The notes under the pieces were generated by a model, which made no database searches, had not been told where the DNA came from, and saw only the letters and a list, made by a program, of their open reading frames with translations. From contig CAZWAP010000015.1 in assembly GCA_964632005.1 (NCBI GenBank), positions 1-50,010 of the forward strand: 50,010 bases of DNA, read 5' to 3'. This DNA is from CAZWAP01 sp964632005. GTDB taxonomy: Bacteria > Planctomycetota > Phycisphaerae > Sedimentisphaerales > Anaerobacaceae. The translations under genes were made by a program, and so were the position numbers. Positions 40,854-50,010 of this stretch are shown here, one piece after another; position 1 is the first letter of the stretch; every line of letters starts with the position of its first letter.

Positions 40854-41261
40854 ATGCAGAGACCTGTTAGAGCTAATCTGCTCCGCATCGGCCTTGTCAT
40901 AGCGGCGGTATTGGTGGCCGGCTGCGTCGAGCGAAGGCTGACCATAAACACGAAACCGCAGGGTGCCCTGGTCGTGCTCAACGACGAGGAAATAGGACAA
41001 TCCCCGGTCACCGTGCCATTCAACTGGTACGGTGACTACAAGGTCAGGATCAGCAAGGAGGGCTTCGAGACGCTCAAGACCCACCGCCGGCTAAAGGGCC
41101 CCTGGTACGACAAGTTTCCGTGGGACTTCTTTGCCCAGATATTGAACCCCAAGAGGATAGTTGACTCCTACGAATGGACGTTTGAGCTGGCCCCTCAGAA
41201 ACTACCCGAGAGGGAAGAGCTGCTCAAGAGGGCCGAAAAGCTCAAGGAGCAACTGGAATAA
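40854..41261 (+). CDS. PEGA-domain lipoprotein
   Basis: A 135-residue lipoprotein. The signal ends in the lipobox LVAGC at about residue 24, after which a PEGA domain follows: LTINTKPQGALVVLNDEEIG, QSPVTVPFNWYGDYKVRISK and an aromatic segment (GPWYDKFPWDFFAQ). The C terminus is a charged helix. PEGA domains are small beta folds found on surface proteins, possibly carbohydrate-binding; no enzymatic role is implied. The ATG at 40854 puts the signal peptide at the N terminus. It is convergent with the epimerase gene, 29 bases away. Confidence 0.85.
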   Translation: MQRPVRANLLRIGLVIAAVLVAGCVERRLTINTKPQGALVVLNDEEIGQSPVTVPFNWYGDYKVRISKEGFETLKTHRRLKGPWYDKFPWDFFAQILNPKRIVDSYEWTFELAPQKLPEREELLKRAEKLKEQLE

Positions 41262-41290
41262 AGGCCGGCCGCTTTAATGCTGCGTTACAA

Positions 41291-42229
41291 TCAGGGCAGG
41301 TTGGCCCTGTACCAGTCTATTGCCCTGGCGAGGCCCTCGGCGAATGACACGTGGGGCTCATATCCAATAAGCTTTTTGGCGAGCCTTATATCCGCAAGAG
41401 AGTGCCTAACATCTCCTGGTCGTGGGTCGGTGTAGACCGGCTCGATGCTCTTGCCTAACAGTGAATTGATCGTCTTTATGATCGCATTGACGGTTACGGC
41501 GCGACCGCAGGCGATATTCACGACCTCGCCGCTGGTCTTCTGTGCCCTGGCGGCAAGCAGATTTGCCTGGACAACATTGTCGACGTACGTAAAATCACGG
41601 CTCTGCTCACCGTCACCGTAGACCGTTGGGGGCCTGTCATTCAATATCGCCGTTACAAACGCCGGTATCGCAGCGGCGTACTGGCTGGTCGGGTCCTGGT
41701 AGGGGCCGAAAACGTTGAAGTATCGCAGCGAAATCGTCTCCAGCCCGAAAACCTCGTGGAAAACCGAACAATAGTGTTCACCTACGAGCTTGGCCGCCGC
41801 ATACGGCGAAAGCGGCATCGGCCGCATTGTCTCGACCTTCGGCAGCTTTGGCGTATCCCCGTAAGCCGAGGAACTTGCCGCGAAGACAAACCGCTTTACA
41901 CCGGCGTCACGCGCCGCGATCAAAAGCGTCAACGTTGCGTCGACGCAATGCCGATTGGTAGCCAGAGGGTCTTCCACGCTGCGGGGCACGGAGGGCAGCG
42001 CTCCTTGGTGCAGGACCACCTCGATATCCTTCATTGCCGCGCGCGCGACCTGCTCATCGCCCATATCGGCCTCGACAAACTCTATCTTATCCATCAGGCC
42101 GGCAAGGTTGCTTCTCTTGCCCGTCAGGAGGTTGTCGAGAACCCGGACGAAACAGCCCTGCGAAACAAGCGTGCTACAGATGTTCGAGCCGATAAATCCC
42201 GCCCCGCCGGTCACGAGGAACTTTTCCAT
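41291..42229 (-). CDS. NAD-dependent sugar-nucleotide epimerase (GalE/WbpP-like SDR)
   Basis: A 312-residue extended short-chain dehydrogenase, probably a UDP-hexose or UDP-N-acetylhexosamine 4-epimerase. The NAD-binding motif is TGGAGFIGSN at about residues 7-16, the catalytic Ser lies in FAASSSAYGDT, and the YxxxK pair is SPYAAAKLVGE. The segment SLRYFNVFGPYQDPTSQYAA is typical of WbpP/GNE-type enzymes that supply exopolysaccharide precursors. The ATG has a weak AGGG upstream. It follows the Wzc-like gene with a terminator in between, so it may have its own promoter. Confidence 0.9.
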   Translation of the reverse strand: MEKFLVTGGAGFIGSNICSTLVSQGCFVRVLDNLLTGKRSNLAGLMDKIEFVEADMGDEQVARAAMKDIEVVLHQGALPSVPRSVEDPLATNRHCVDATLTLLIAARDAGVKRFVFAASSSAYGDTPKLPKVETMRPMPLSPYAAAKLVGEHYCSVFHEVFGLETISLRYFNVFGPYQDPTSQYAAAIPAFVTAILNDRPPTVYGDGEQSRDFTYVDNVVQANLLAARAQKTSGEVVNIACGRAVTVNAIIKTINSLLGKSIEPVYTDPRPGDVRHSLADIRLAKKLIGYEPHVSFAEGLARAIDWYRANLP

Positions 42230-42265
42230 CAGACCTACCCTTCACTGAAAGTGCGCGCAAAGAAA

Positions 42266-42290
42266 GGACCCCGTCCTCCGGGGTCCTTTT
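42266..42290. terminator. Bidirectional intrinsic terminator between wzc-like and epimerase genes
   Basis: GGACCCC and GGGGTCC pair perfectly with a 7-base loop. TTTT follows on the plus strand and TTTCTTT on the minus strand. On the minus strand it ends the Wzc-like gene transcript. Confidence 0.7.
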
Positions 42291-42356
42291 CTACCAGTCT
42301 CAAGGTTATCGTGTCCGTCAATTTGCAAACGCATTCCACGAGGTTTTGGAGTTGTC

Positions 42357-44600
42357 CTAAGCGGATGCGCCGGCTATTTGCACCTTCTCCTGATAACGCC
42401 TGTAAGACTTGTACTGTTCCTGGAAGTATCCGCCCTTGAGGGTCGGAGCGCCCAGCAACACGCAGCCCACTACGTTGGCGTCGAGCTCTTCGAGTTCGCG
42501 GATTGTTCGCAGGGCCGCACCCCGGCGAGTAGCCGCGGCATTGAACACCAGGACCGTCGCATCGGCGTACTTGGCGAGCACCCGCGCATCGCTTATCAAC
42601 AAGACAGGAGGGCTATCGATGATAATGTAGTCGTAGTTGTCGCGTTGTTCCTGGAGCAACTGCTGCATCCGTGTACTTCCCAGAAGCTCAGCTGGATTCG
42701 GCGGGAGCAGCCCGGCGTCTATGATTTCGAGTCCATCGATGCCGCTCGATCTGATCGCGTCGCGGGCACTGCACTGTCCGACAAGGAGACTGCTGAGCCC
42801 GAAACCCACGCCCAGACCTTCGCCGCCTGCGCCAAGAGGCTCACTTGTGGGGAACAATTTCGCCAGTGCAGGCCGTCTGAAGTTCGTGTCGATCAGCAGT
42901 ACCTTCTTATCCTCTGCCACGAAGGCGGTTGCCAGGTTGGCGGCGACACACGTTTTGCCGTCACCGGCAGCGCCGCTGGTCACAAGCATAGTCTTGATGG
43001 ACTCACCAGAGCCGGAAAGCTTCAGGTTCGTCCGGCATTGCCGGTATGACTCGCTGAGCAGGGAATAAGGAGCCTGGCTTACCACCCTGGCAAGATCGAC
43101 ACCGCGCAGCTCGCGGTCGGCGGCGGCGTCGGGAATGACTCCAAGCAGGGGGATATTGAGATACTTGGTGACATCTCGCGGCGTGCGCACGAGGTCGTTG
43201 GCCAGCTCAATCAGGAAAGCCAAGCCCAGGCTCAAGAGAAAGCCGACTACCGTACCGGTGGGGAACCAGACCCACCACTGGCGGGAGAGGACCATCTCAA
43301 GGGGCTCGAGGGCGTCGGCCAGGCGCCGCACCTTCGGCGTCTCAGGGTCGCCATACATAATCTTGAGCTTTTCGATCGACTCCTTTATCTCGTCCAGCAT
43401 TGCCGCTCGCTCCTCCCTCACCTTGAGCCGATTTTCGTATTGGACGCGTGCGGCATCAAGGTCTCGCTGCTTGGCCAGGGCCTCCTGGCGTAGTCTCTCC
43501 AGCTCGGCGTATCTCTCCTTAAAGATCACCAGGCGGTCCTTGGCGTTCTCGAGGTTCGCCCGTCGAGTCTGTTCGCCTATTTCGTTGGCTCGCTCTTCCC
43601 TTTTGGCCAGGATCTCATCTCGGAGCTCCTGTAGCTCCTGGACCTCCTTGTGATTTTCTCCGAATTTCGTCAGCATACTTGCAAGGCGTGCCTCGGTAAA
43701 GGCAAGCTGCTGGCCAAGGGTGATCATAATAGGATCAATCTCTATGGCGTGCTGGACCTGGACTCCGATCGGCCCGGTTGCGAGCTCCTCAAAGTTCTTT
43801 ATATCGGCCTCGAGCTGTTTAATTGCGAGTTCAAGCTGGTTCTTTTGAAGCTCCAATTGGTCCAGCTGGAGAGTGTAGGTATGCTTGATATAGCGTGTCG
43901 TAGGATCTCGCAGGTCGGTGATCTGCCAAGCCTTTCGGACATCGTCGAGCGCTGCTTCGGCCTGACGTAATTCGTCCTGAACCGCCACACGACGGGCCTC
44001 CAGCTCTTTAAGTCTATCTGCAACCTCGCCTTGTTTGATGTTCGTCTGTGAATCGACGAACATCGCAACCATCTCGTTGACGATGTCAGCGGCTTCCCGT
44101 GAATCGCGGCACGTCATTGAGACCTCTACATAGTCGGCGTCCCTGTGGGGATAAGCACCGAGGTACTTTTTCAGGTACTTGACCCGCTTCTCCAGGGTTC
44201 CCATCCGCTTGTACCAACTGGTAGCTCTGACGGTGTCCCTCTCGAGCAGCCTCTGCAACATCCCCTGCTCTTTTATCATACTGGCGATTGACAAGCGATG
44301 ACCGTACCTGATGTCGCGCTGGACCATATGAGCGGGCGAAGTAATCAGCATCGGGTCGGTCTGGACCGGCGGAAGCACCTCGATATACGTTCTGGCAGTG
44401 TACTTGGGCAGGTAAGTCCGCAGCAAAAAGCAAGTTCCCCCGCCAGCCGCCAAGCCGATTATCGTCAGCATAATTATCAACGCCATGTGCCGGCGCAATA
44501 CTCCAAGCACCTCTCTCGGTGACATTCCGCCCGCCGCCGGCGGTACCGCCATCACGCGCGCCGCTCTTCGACGCGAACTCATTTCTCTTTCCTCTGCCAT
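42357..44600 (-). CDS. Wzc-like polysaccharide co-polymerase and tyrosine autokinase
   Basis: Controls chain length and export of an extracellular polysaccharide at the inner membrane. The 747-residue protein has a Wzz-type N-terminal domain with a first membrane helix (ALIIMLTIIGLAAGGG, about 40-60), a long periplasmic coiled coil (about 180-420), and a second helix (VGFLLSLGLAFLIELA). The cytoplasmic BY-kinase has Walker A SGAAGDGKT, Walker A' KKVLLIDTNFRRP and Walker B YIIIDSPPV, and a C-terminal Tyr cluster (GYFQEQYKSYRRY). The ATG has GGAG seven bases upstream. It lies 80 bases after the giant TPR gene. Confidence 0.93.
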   Translation of the reverse strand: MAEEREMSSRRRAARVMAVPPAAGGMSPREVLGVLRRHMALIIMLTIIGLAAGGGTCFLLRTYLPKYTARTYIEVLPPVQTDPMLITSPAHMVQRDIRYGHRLSIASMIKEQGMLQRLLERDTVRATSWYKRMGTLEKRVKYLKKYLGAYPHRDADYVEVSMTCRDSREAADIVNEMVAMFVDSQTNIKQGEVADRLKELEARRVAVQDELRQAEAALDDVRKAWQITDLRDPTTRYIKHTYTLQLDQLELQKNQLELAIKQLEADIKNFEELATGPIGVQVQHAIEIDPIMITLGQQLAFTEARLASMLTKFGENHKEVQELQELRDEILAKREERANEIGEQTRRANLENAKDRLVIFKERYAELERLRQEALAKQRDLDAARVQYENRLKVREERAAMLDEIKESIEKLKIMYGDPETPKVRRLADALEPLEMVLSRQWWVWFPTGTVVGFLLSLGLAFLIELANDLVRTPRDVTKYLNIPLLGVIPDAAADRELRGVDLARVVSQAPYSLLSESYRQCRTNLKLSGSGESIKTMLVTSGAAGDGKTCVAANLATAFVAEDKKVLLIDTNFRRPALAKLFPTSEPLGAGGEGLGVGFGLSSLLVGQCSARDAIRSSGIDGLEIIDAGLLPPNPAELLGSTRMQQLLQEQRDNYDYIIIDSPPVLLISDARVLAKYADATVLVFNAAATRRGAALRTIRELEELDANVVGCVLLGAPTLKGGYFQEQYKSYRRYQEKVQIAGASA

Positions 44601-44680
44601 TTTTATTCTCCAATCAGACTAAACCAACCAAACAGATCATTGGATGTTGCCATGCGCCCGAATGTCTCGCCGCGGAGACG

Positions 44681-47600
44681 TTACTGGGAAAGGCGCTTTA
44701 TTGCCTCATTTATGCGCTTCTTCGTTTTCTCCGAGATTCTGCCCCTTCCTACTTCCATCGCTTGTTTGTACGCGTTCAGCGCTGCGGCCTTGTCTCCGAG
44801 GGCTTCCTTTACGGCGCCCAAGTGCTCATACACGTCTGGCGGCACATCGATATTCTTCTGCTCATACTGCTGAATCGCGGCCGCCAAATATCCTGCAGCC
44901 TGCACGTTTTTATTGTTCCTGTGCAACACATAGCCATAGGTGTCCAGGATTCCCGGATCATTCGGCACCAGGGAGTATGCCCGCTCGGCATACTCCAGTG
45001 CCTTCGAGAGCTTTTCGTTGCTCTCGGCCAGCATATACGCCAGATTATTCAGAACACTGGTATTATTCGGCATTTTCTCCACCAAACTTTCGTAATCCGC
45101 GATAGCCATTTGAAGGAGATCTTTATCGGAACTTCTCTGGTATGCCATAGTAAGCATTTCTGCTTTTTTCACGATGTAGTCAACCCTGCGCGGGTCGTCC
45201 GGGCGCAGAAGGCCGATGCATTTTTGAATGTATTCAACCGCGGCGTTGTAATCTTCCCTGACCTTTGAGACGATGAACATCGTGAAATTAGCGGTCATCG
45301 AGTTGGGATTTTCCTTGAGCTTTTCGCGGCAGTACTTCTCCACTTCGTCGGGGCCCAGAAGCAGGAACATCCGCAGCAGAACCTCGGAGGCAAGGGCTTC
45401 GTTGTCCTCTGCCTCATCGACCGACTTCCAGCAGTATTCGACAGCGGTTTTTCTGTGTCCGAGCACCAGCTTTGCCTGCGCCATTCGAAGATAAGCAAGC
45501 GGAGCGTAGTCGGTCTCGACATACTTGTTGGCCAGCTCAAAAACCTCGTCCAGTCTCTGGGGATTCCAATTGCTGGTATTCGGCCTGCCCGCGCTGAGGA
45601 TCGACGCCCTCAAGTACCCGTCAAATGCCAAGGCATATAACTCGTCGAACCGAAGGTTTTTGGAAGCTTCGCCCTTGTAAGCCTCTCGCCTGAGCTCAAA
45701 GGCCTTTCCGAAAAGCTCCCTGGCCTGCTCGTACTGGCCTGAATCAAGGGCAAAGGATCCTGCCCTATTCAGCCAGAACGCGCTGTTTGGAAATTCGCTG
45801 ACCAGCTCCTCATAGAACTTTCTGAGGGCCTCTTTTCGGCCGAGCCGCTTATACGTTTCCTCAAGCAGAAATCTCACCTCGAGAGGAGCGCCGGGCGCGT
45901 CCATCGCGTTCTTCAGCTCGGTCAAGGCTTCCTCATAACGGGATGTACGCAGATAAACTTTTGCCAGGATCATTCTCGTGAGGGGCTCGTCCGAAACAGA
46001 CTTACTGTGCTTCAGGTCGTTTACCGCCTTGGCCATATCACCGAGATAAAAGTGGATCTCGCCCCTCAGGCGCCACGCGGCCGCGCTGTTTGGATTTTGC
46101 TCGAGGAACCGTTCGGTCAACTCCAGCGCCCTGTCTAACTGCCCCTTCCTCATCAGCAGCCATGCGCGCAGCAGCATCGTCCTCGGCTCATCGGGGTTTT
46201 TCTCCACGAAGCTGTCCAGCTTCACACTCGCTTCGTTCACCAACCCGATGCGAAGATAAGACTGTATCTGGATCAGACGATTGTCAACGCTCGGGTCAAT
46301 CGATATGAGGTCCTCGGAATACCGCTTCACCGCGTCGGGATCTTTGAGCTTCTCGCTAACAATCAGAAGTCCCTTGACCACGCTGGTATTGTTTGGCTCT
46401 TTGGCGTACATCCGCTCCAGGACCTTTCTTGCCTCTTCATATTCCCCCCTGCGATAATAATGATTCCAGAGCAGGTCATCCTCCTTTGCCTGCTCAAGGA
46501 CCGCGACGGCTTCTGTGTCCTTTCCTATGGCCCTGAGGTACTCCGTTTTCAGATGAAGCATATAGCGGTCGTTGGGCCTGGTCTTCTCCGCGGCGTCAAT
46601 AGCCGAGCCGGCAACCCTAAAGAAAAAGTCTCGACGCTTCTGGTCCGTCTGCTCCCGCGCCACACGCATCGCCAAGTCCGCAAGCCGTACACTGTTCTCG
46701 TAGCTCGGATCGTTTTTCTGCAGTGCCTGCAAGATGGCAAGTGCCTTGAGTGGTTCCGTGGGGGCGATAAAATCTGCAAAGAAGCTGCGCAACCGCAGAT
46801 CGCCCGGATTCAAGGCCATCGCCCGCTGCAAGGCCTTTTGCGTTTCGACCATCTGTTCAGGGGTCACATTCTCTCCCTGCTGCTTGGTCCGACGGTAAAG
46901 CAGCTGCGCGAGGCCTTTGGCAATCAGTCCGTCCAGCGGATTCATCGCTGTGGCCCTGCGGATATCCTCAAGTGCCGCGTGGTCATCGCCCAGAGCCGAG
47001 TGGATGCTGCTCCGCAAAGCATAGGCTCGGGAAAACACTGGCTTCTGCCTGATACATTCGTCGAGGTCGCGGAGGGCCTCGTCGAGTTGGTTCCTGGCAA
47101 ATGCAAGACGGGCAGCGAAGACCTGGCCCTCACACTCGTCCAGGCCTTCCTCGCGAGCCAACTGGCGGACCTCCTCGGCCAGCGCCCAGTCCTCGCTCTT
47201 AACGGCCACATCAAAAAGGTGCGCCGCAGCAAGAAGCCGCGGATAGTCTTCTTCCCCAGCCTGGTAGTACCAAGTTTTCGGATACCTTTTGCCAGGTGGT
47301 TCCAGCTGCAGAACTTTCTTTAACTGCTCCACCGCCTTGCTGTATTCGCCGTTCCGGCGGTAAAAGATCCCGAGCTGAAGAGCCCGCTGAACCGGGTCAG
47401 CCAGGCTCGCCAGTACCTGCTCTTCAAACTGCCTGTACCGCTCCTCAGAAACATTCTGCGGGTCGGGCTCAGAAAGAACCTGCTTGAGCACAAGGGCACC
47501 GGGGTCCTGGGGAAAATGCCGTAAGAACTCCTCGACCAATTCGGTGGCCTTATCGACTTGGCCCTGCTCCAAGTAGAATTTGCAAAGATCTACAAGCCTT

Positions 47601-49660
47601 GTGGCCTCAACGGCGTTCGGATCTTTCGCCAACAGCTTGTTGACCAGTTGTGCCTCTAACTGCCTGTAATCGGCCAGCTCTTTCTTTATAACTTCCAGGC
47701 TCTCGGAAGCATTTTCTCCGCCTGGTGGGGATGGAAGCTCGCCGAAAACCGTCTCCAGAATCTGCTTGTTCTCCCGGGCGGCTATGGTCAATCGGTTCTG
47801 CGTGATTTGTGCCTGCACCAGAGCGAGCTTGTGCTGGAGTGTTTTGGGGTCATCCTGGGGCATCTGGTCCAACAACGCGGCGGCCTTTTCATAATCACGC
47901 GCGCCGATGTAGGCTGCTACCCGCAGCAGGCGGCTCCTGGCATTGCTGCCCACCCGCGTTTCGAAGACGTCGATATTCTGAATGGCGTCCGACCACATGC
48001 TCAACTTCAATATAGTTTCCACATAGTCGAGTCTGGCCTCGGGTTCCAGGGTGCTGATGCCCGAATACAGGGCGCTGGCCAGGAACTCTGCCACCGCGCC
48101 CACCTCAGGGGTATCCCTGAACACCCGGCCGAGAAGATAGCAGAGGTAGGCAAACTGCTGATCCATCCGCCACGGCGGCTTTGCGGGCTTGACCGCCCTG
48201 ATCTGCTCGTAGGCGGCATAGAGCTTTTTCACTGCTGATTTCCGCTTGCCCTTCGCCAGCTCGAGCATTCCGCGCCACATAACCACCTGCGGATCCTGCC
48301 CGCTCTCGAAGATCTGCTCGATTTCGCGGATCACCTGTTCGCCGCCGGCCAGCCACTTCTGCCTCTCGGCTTCAGTTCGGACCTCAATTGGTTCCAGCAG
48401 CTGCCCCAAGTAATTGTGCGCGAGTACCGCGCACAGTCTGAAACGGTTTATCTTGCTGGTGTAAGTCCACGGGCCGGGTTCGATCTGAGCCCCGGGAAGC
48501 GACAGTCCCTTCTGGGCCAGCTCGATTGACCTGTACAAGCTGGGGACGTGCTTGTATATTGAGAACTTCCGGCGGTAAAGGTTGGACGCCCCTATGGCGT
48601 AATCGACATTCTCAGGATCGATCTCAATCGCCTTTTCTGCTGCCGCGATCGCCCTATCAAGATATCCGCCGCGTTTCTCCGCGAACGAATACGACGCCAG
48701 GTTGGAATAGTACTCGGCCAGTGCCATGTGCATCTCTGGGCTCGATGGGAACTTTTTCGCGAGATCCAGGAAGTCCGGTTCGAGGGCCTCGACTTCATCC
48801 CTCGGCTGCTCGGCCGCTCTGGCAAGAACGAGCTTGAACATCAAGAGGTTTATGTGGGCCCGGGGATTCTCACCTGCAACTCTCACGGCCTCTTCGAGCA
48901 GGGTCTTTGCCGGCGTCGCCCTGTCGTCGCGTTCCTCGTAAAGGCCCCGCGAAGGCAGCAGCTCACCCTTCATCGCCACGCGTGCCAGGTAATAATAGAC
49001 CTCGATGTTCTTCGGCTCCAGGGCCTTTACCGCCTCAAGCTCGGCCTGAGCTTCCTTCAGGGTCTGATCCTTGTCGGTCACCGCGCCAGCAACGGCCATC
49101 TCGAGTGCAGAGCGGCCCTTCAAAAGGCGCAGATAAGCCTCGAGAGTGTGGTCTTCAGGCTCTTCGCCGGGCCTGACTAAGAGGTCCCACTGGGAGATGT
49201 TTTCCTTCAAGAGACCCGCTCGCTCGGCAATATGCAAGAAATCGGCCGCTTCGTTATACACCTGCTGCCACAATCGACTGCCACTGCCGCCGCTTTGAGC
49301 CACGATGTACATATACTTGAGGCGGCCGAAGCGAGCTTTTGCATTGCGCGGATTTAGCGCTACCAACGTATTCCAGTAACGTATTACGAGGTCCCACTCG
49401 CCGGTTGCTATGGAAACATCCACGAGCTTGAGGAGTATATCCTCTTTCAGCTCGTCCTGCTTCGCTCGCTTGTACGCCGCCGTATAGTTCGCTGCCGCTG
49501 TCTTGTAGTCCTTCGCACGAACAGCCGCATCCCCCTGCTCTATGAACTCGTGAGGATCTCGGCTTAACCCCAAGACCACCCAGATCGCAGCCAGCAGGAT
49601 GACCACAAGAACCGCAGAGCCTACAAACGCTACTTTCTTATTCAACCTCCTCTTTGCCAT
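44681..49660 (-). CDS. Giant membrane-anchored TPR protein of the exopolysaccharide locus
   Basis: A 1659-residue protein with a basic N terminus, one membrane helix (VAFVGSAVLVVILLAAIWVV, residues about 10-30) and then TPR repeats through nearly its whole length, for example AKDYKTAAANYTAAYKRAKQ near the start and the repeats around ALEYAERAYSLVPNDPGILD at the end. The ATG at 49660 has AAGGAG seven bases upstream; an earlier start lacks one. Long TPR proteins near chain-length regulators are known in exosortase-linked exopolysaccharide loci (PrsT-like), but I cannot confirm that family. A scaffolding role for polysaccharide assembly is inferred from the location beside the Wzc-like gene. Confidence 0.85.
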   Translation of the reverse strand: MAKRRLNKKVAFVGSAVLVVILLAAIWVVLGLSRDPHEFIEQGDAAVRAKDYKTAAANYTAAYKRAKQDELKEDILLKLVDVSIATGEWDLVIRYWNTLVALNPRNAKARFGRLKYMYIVAQSGGSGSRLWQQVYNEAADFLHIAERAGLLKENISQWDLLVRPGEEPEDHTLEAYLRLLKGRSALEMAVAGAVTDKDQTLKEAQAELEAVKALEPKNIEVYYYLARVAMKGELLPSRGLYEERDDRATPAKTLLEEAVRVAGENPRAHINLLMFKLVLARAAEQPRDEVEALEPDFLDLAKKFPSSPEMHMALAEYYSNLASYSFAEKRGGYLDRAIAAAEKAIEIDPENVDYAIGASNLYRRKFSIYKHVPSLYRSIELAQKGLSLPGAQIEPGPWTYTSKINRFRLCAVLAHNYLGQLLEPIEVRTEAERQKWLAGGEQVIREIEQIFESGQDPQVVMWRGMLELAKGKRKSAVKKLYAAYEQIRAVKPAKPPWRMDQQFAYLCYLLGRVFRDTPEVGAVAEFLASALYSGISTLEPEARLDYVETILKLSMWSDAIQNIDVFETRVGSNARSRLLRVAAYIGARDYEKAAALLDQMPQDDPKTLQHKLALVQAQITQNRLTIAARENKQILETVFGELPSPPGGENASESLEVIKKELADYRQLEAQLVNKLLAKDPNAVEATRLVDLCKFYLEQGQVDKATELVEEFLRHFPQDPGALVLKQVLSEPDPQNVSEERYRQFEEQVLASLADPVQRALQLGIFYRRNGEYSKAVEQLKKVLQLEPPGKRYPKTWYYQAGEEDYPRLLAAAHLFDVAVKSEDWALAEEVRQLAREEGLDECEGQVFAARLAFARNQLDEALRDLDECIRQKPVFSRAYALRSSIHSALGDDHAALEDIRRATAMNPLDGLIAKGLAQLLYRRTKQQGENVTPEQMVETQKALQRAMALNPGDLRLRSFFADFIAPTEPLKALAILQALQKNDPSYENSVRLADLAMRVAREQTDQKRRDFFFRVAGSAIDAAEKTRPNDRYMLHLKTEYLRAIGKDTEAVAVLEQAKEDDLLWNHYYRRGEYEEARKVLERMYAKEPNNTSVVKGLLIVSEKLKDPDAVKRYSEDLISIDPSVDNRLIQIQSYLRIGLVNEASVKLDSFVEKNPDEPRTMLLRAWLLMRKGQLDRALELTERFLEQNPNSAAAWRLRGEIHFYLGDMAKAVNDLKHSKSVSDEPLTRMILAKVYLRTSRYEEALTELKNAMDAPGAPLEVRFLLEETYKRLGRKEALRKFYEELVSEFPNSAFWLNRAGSFALDSGQYEQARELFGKAFELRREAYKGEASKNLRFDELYALAFDGYLRASILSAGRPNTSNWNPQRLDEVFELANKYVETDYAPLAYLRMAQAKLVLGHRKTAVEYCWKSVDEAEDNEALASEVLLRMFLLLGPDEVEKYCREKLKENPNSMTANFTMFIVSKVREDYNAAVEYIQKCIGLLRPDDPRRVDYIVKKAEMLTMAYQRSSDKDLLQMAIADYESLVEKMPNNTSVLNNLAYMLAESNEKLSKALEYAERAYSLVPNDPGILDTYGYVLHRNNKNVQAAGYLAAAIQQYEQKNIDVPPDVYEHLGAVKEALGDKAAALNAYKQAMEVGRGRISEKTKKRINEAIKRLSQ

Positions 49661-49778
49661 CGAGTTACTCCTTTTTGCCAGTATCTCCGCCACAAGGCCA
49701 TCCACTTCTACATTTGAGGATACCCTTTGTGGCTCTTTGTAGTCCCGTCGTTCAACCGTTTTCTCGAAAAAAACGCTA

Positions 49779-50010
49779 CTACCCGCTGCATACCTGCTCG
49801 CACGCTGCGGCAGGGCCGGAAGCTACGTCCTGCTCGTCTTCCCGCGGCCAGTGCTGCTGCTCAAGGATCGGCAGAATAACGTTCAACAGCTTTTCGCCGG
49901 CCCGGGTCGCCTCTTCCTTGCTCAGATAGCTTCTCAAGCCATTTGTACTTGAGAAAGTCCATTCCACCTTTGAAAAGTACGAGTGCTTGGCAAACATATT
50001 CCTGTTGAGG
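49779..50010 (-). CDS. Partial protein at the window edge (possible EpsI-type C terminus)
   Basis: The frame is open to the window edge. From the first ATG (49997) it has 72 residues, reading HSYFSKVEWTFSSTNGLRSY and then an amphipathic helix (ATRAGEKLLNVILPILEQQH). AGGA just before that ATG is too close to be a good ribosome binding site, so the gene probably starts outside the window. The FSKVEW strand followed by a terminal helix is reminiscent of the end of exosortase-associated EpsI (DUF3485) proteins, but too little is visible to be sure. It lies 118 bases before the giant TPR gene on the same strand. Confidence 0.5.
   Translation of the reverse strand, partial: LNRNMFAKHSYFSKVEWTFSSTNGLRSYLSKEEATRAGEKLLNVILPILEQQHWPREDEQDVASGPAAACEQVCSG

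Noticed and set aside
1..50010. tRNA genes, rRNA, CRISPR arrays and insertion sequences
   Set aside because: I searched the intergenic regions by eye for T-loop motifs, regularly spaced repeats, transposase motifs and terminal inverted repeats and found none. A covariance-model scan would be decisive for tRNAs.

Overview
The window looks like a chromosomal segment from an anaerobic or microaerophilic member of the Planctomycetota, most likely of the Phycisphaerae type. No rRNA marker is present, so this rests on gene content: Tat-exported Gfo/Idh oxidoreductases beside a sulfatase, many lipoproteins and exported helical-repeat proteins of unknown role, a ferredoxin-linked 2-oxoacid oxidoreductase, a serine-type sulfatase, and moderately GC-rich DNA with short intergenic gaps. 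I see no insertion sequence, prophage, CRISPR array, tRNA or rRNA.

Layout. 0.3-3.3 kb: clpX and an exported PhoD-like phosphatase with a TPR front end. 3.5-9.3 kb, minus strand: korD-korA-korB-korC, encoding a four-subunit 2-oxoacid:ferredoxin oxidoreductase, running on into an orphan exbD and a large exported helical protein. 9.7-14.3 kb: two paralogous Gfo/Idh oxidoreductases and a sulfatase whose formylglycine site is Ser, a likely sulfated-sugar module. 14.6-18.3 kb: a soluble PAS histidine kinase with a FixJ-type regulator, then a double-ACT protein and a STAS protein. 18.4-19.35 kb: the remains of an oligopeptide ABC transporter operon, with the lipoprotein head of the binding protein joined directly to the tail of an OppD-type ATPase. 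19.4-22.3 kb: an exported unknown protein, arfB and small unknown proteins. 22.6-29.8 kb, plus strand: addB-addA, the DNA-end resection helicase-nuclease with its Fe-S cysteines. 29.9-31.9 kb: a redoxin and a repeat-rich periplasmic protein that share an Arg/Glu-rich helical segment. 32.4-35.5 kb: a PTS EIIA(Ntr)-type protein convergent with an alpha-glucan phosphorylase. 35.7-36.0 kb: a complete small-RNA gene with a strong sigma70 promoter, a long rod-like fold and an intrinsic terminator, best explained as 6S RNA. 36.3-40.7 kb: pheT (lacking its tRNA-binding OB domain) and a trkH-trkA potassium uptake pair. 40.9-50 kb: a PEGA lipoprotein, then an exopolysaccharide locus with a sugar-nucleotide epimerase, a Wzc-like co-polymerase/tyrosine kinase, a 1659-residue TPR membrane protein and the end of one further gene.

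The most notable items are the 6S-like RNA gene, the collapsed opp operon, the PheT without its anticodon-side OB domain, the serine-type sulfatase, and the exbD embedded behind a ferredoxin oxidoreductase. Most starts were reset to internal ATG or GTG codons where a Shine-Dalgarno sequence, a signal peptide or family length supports them.
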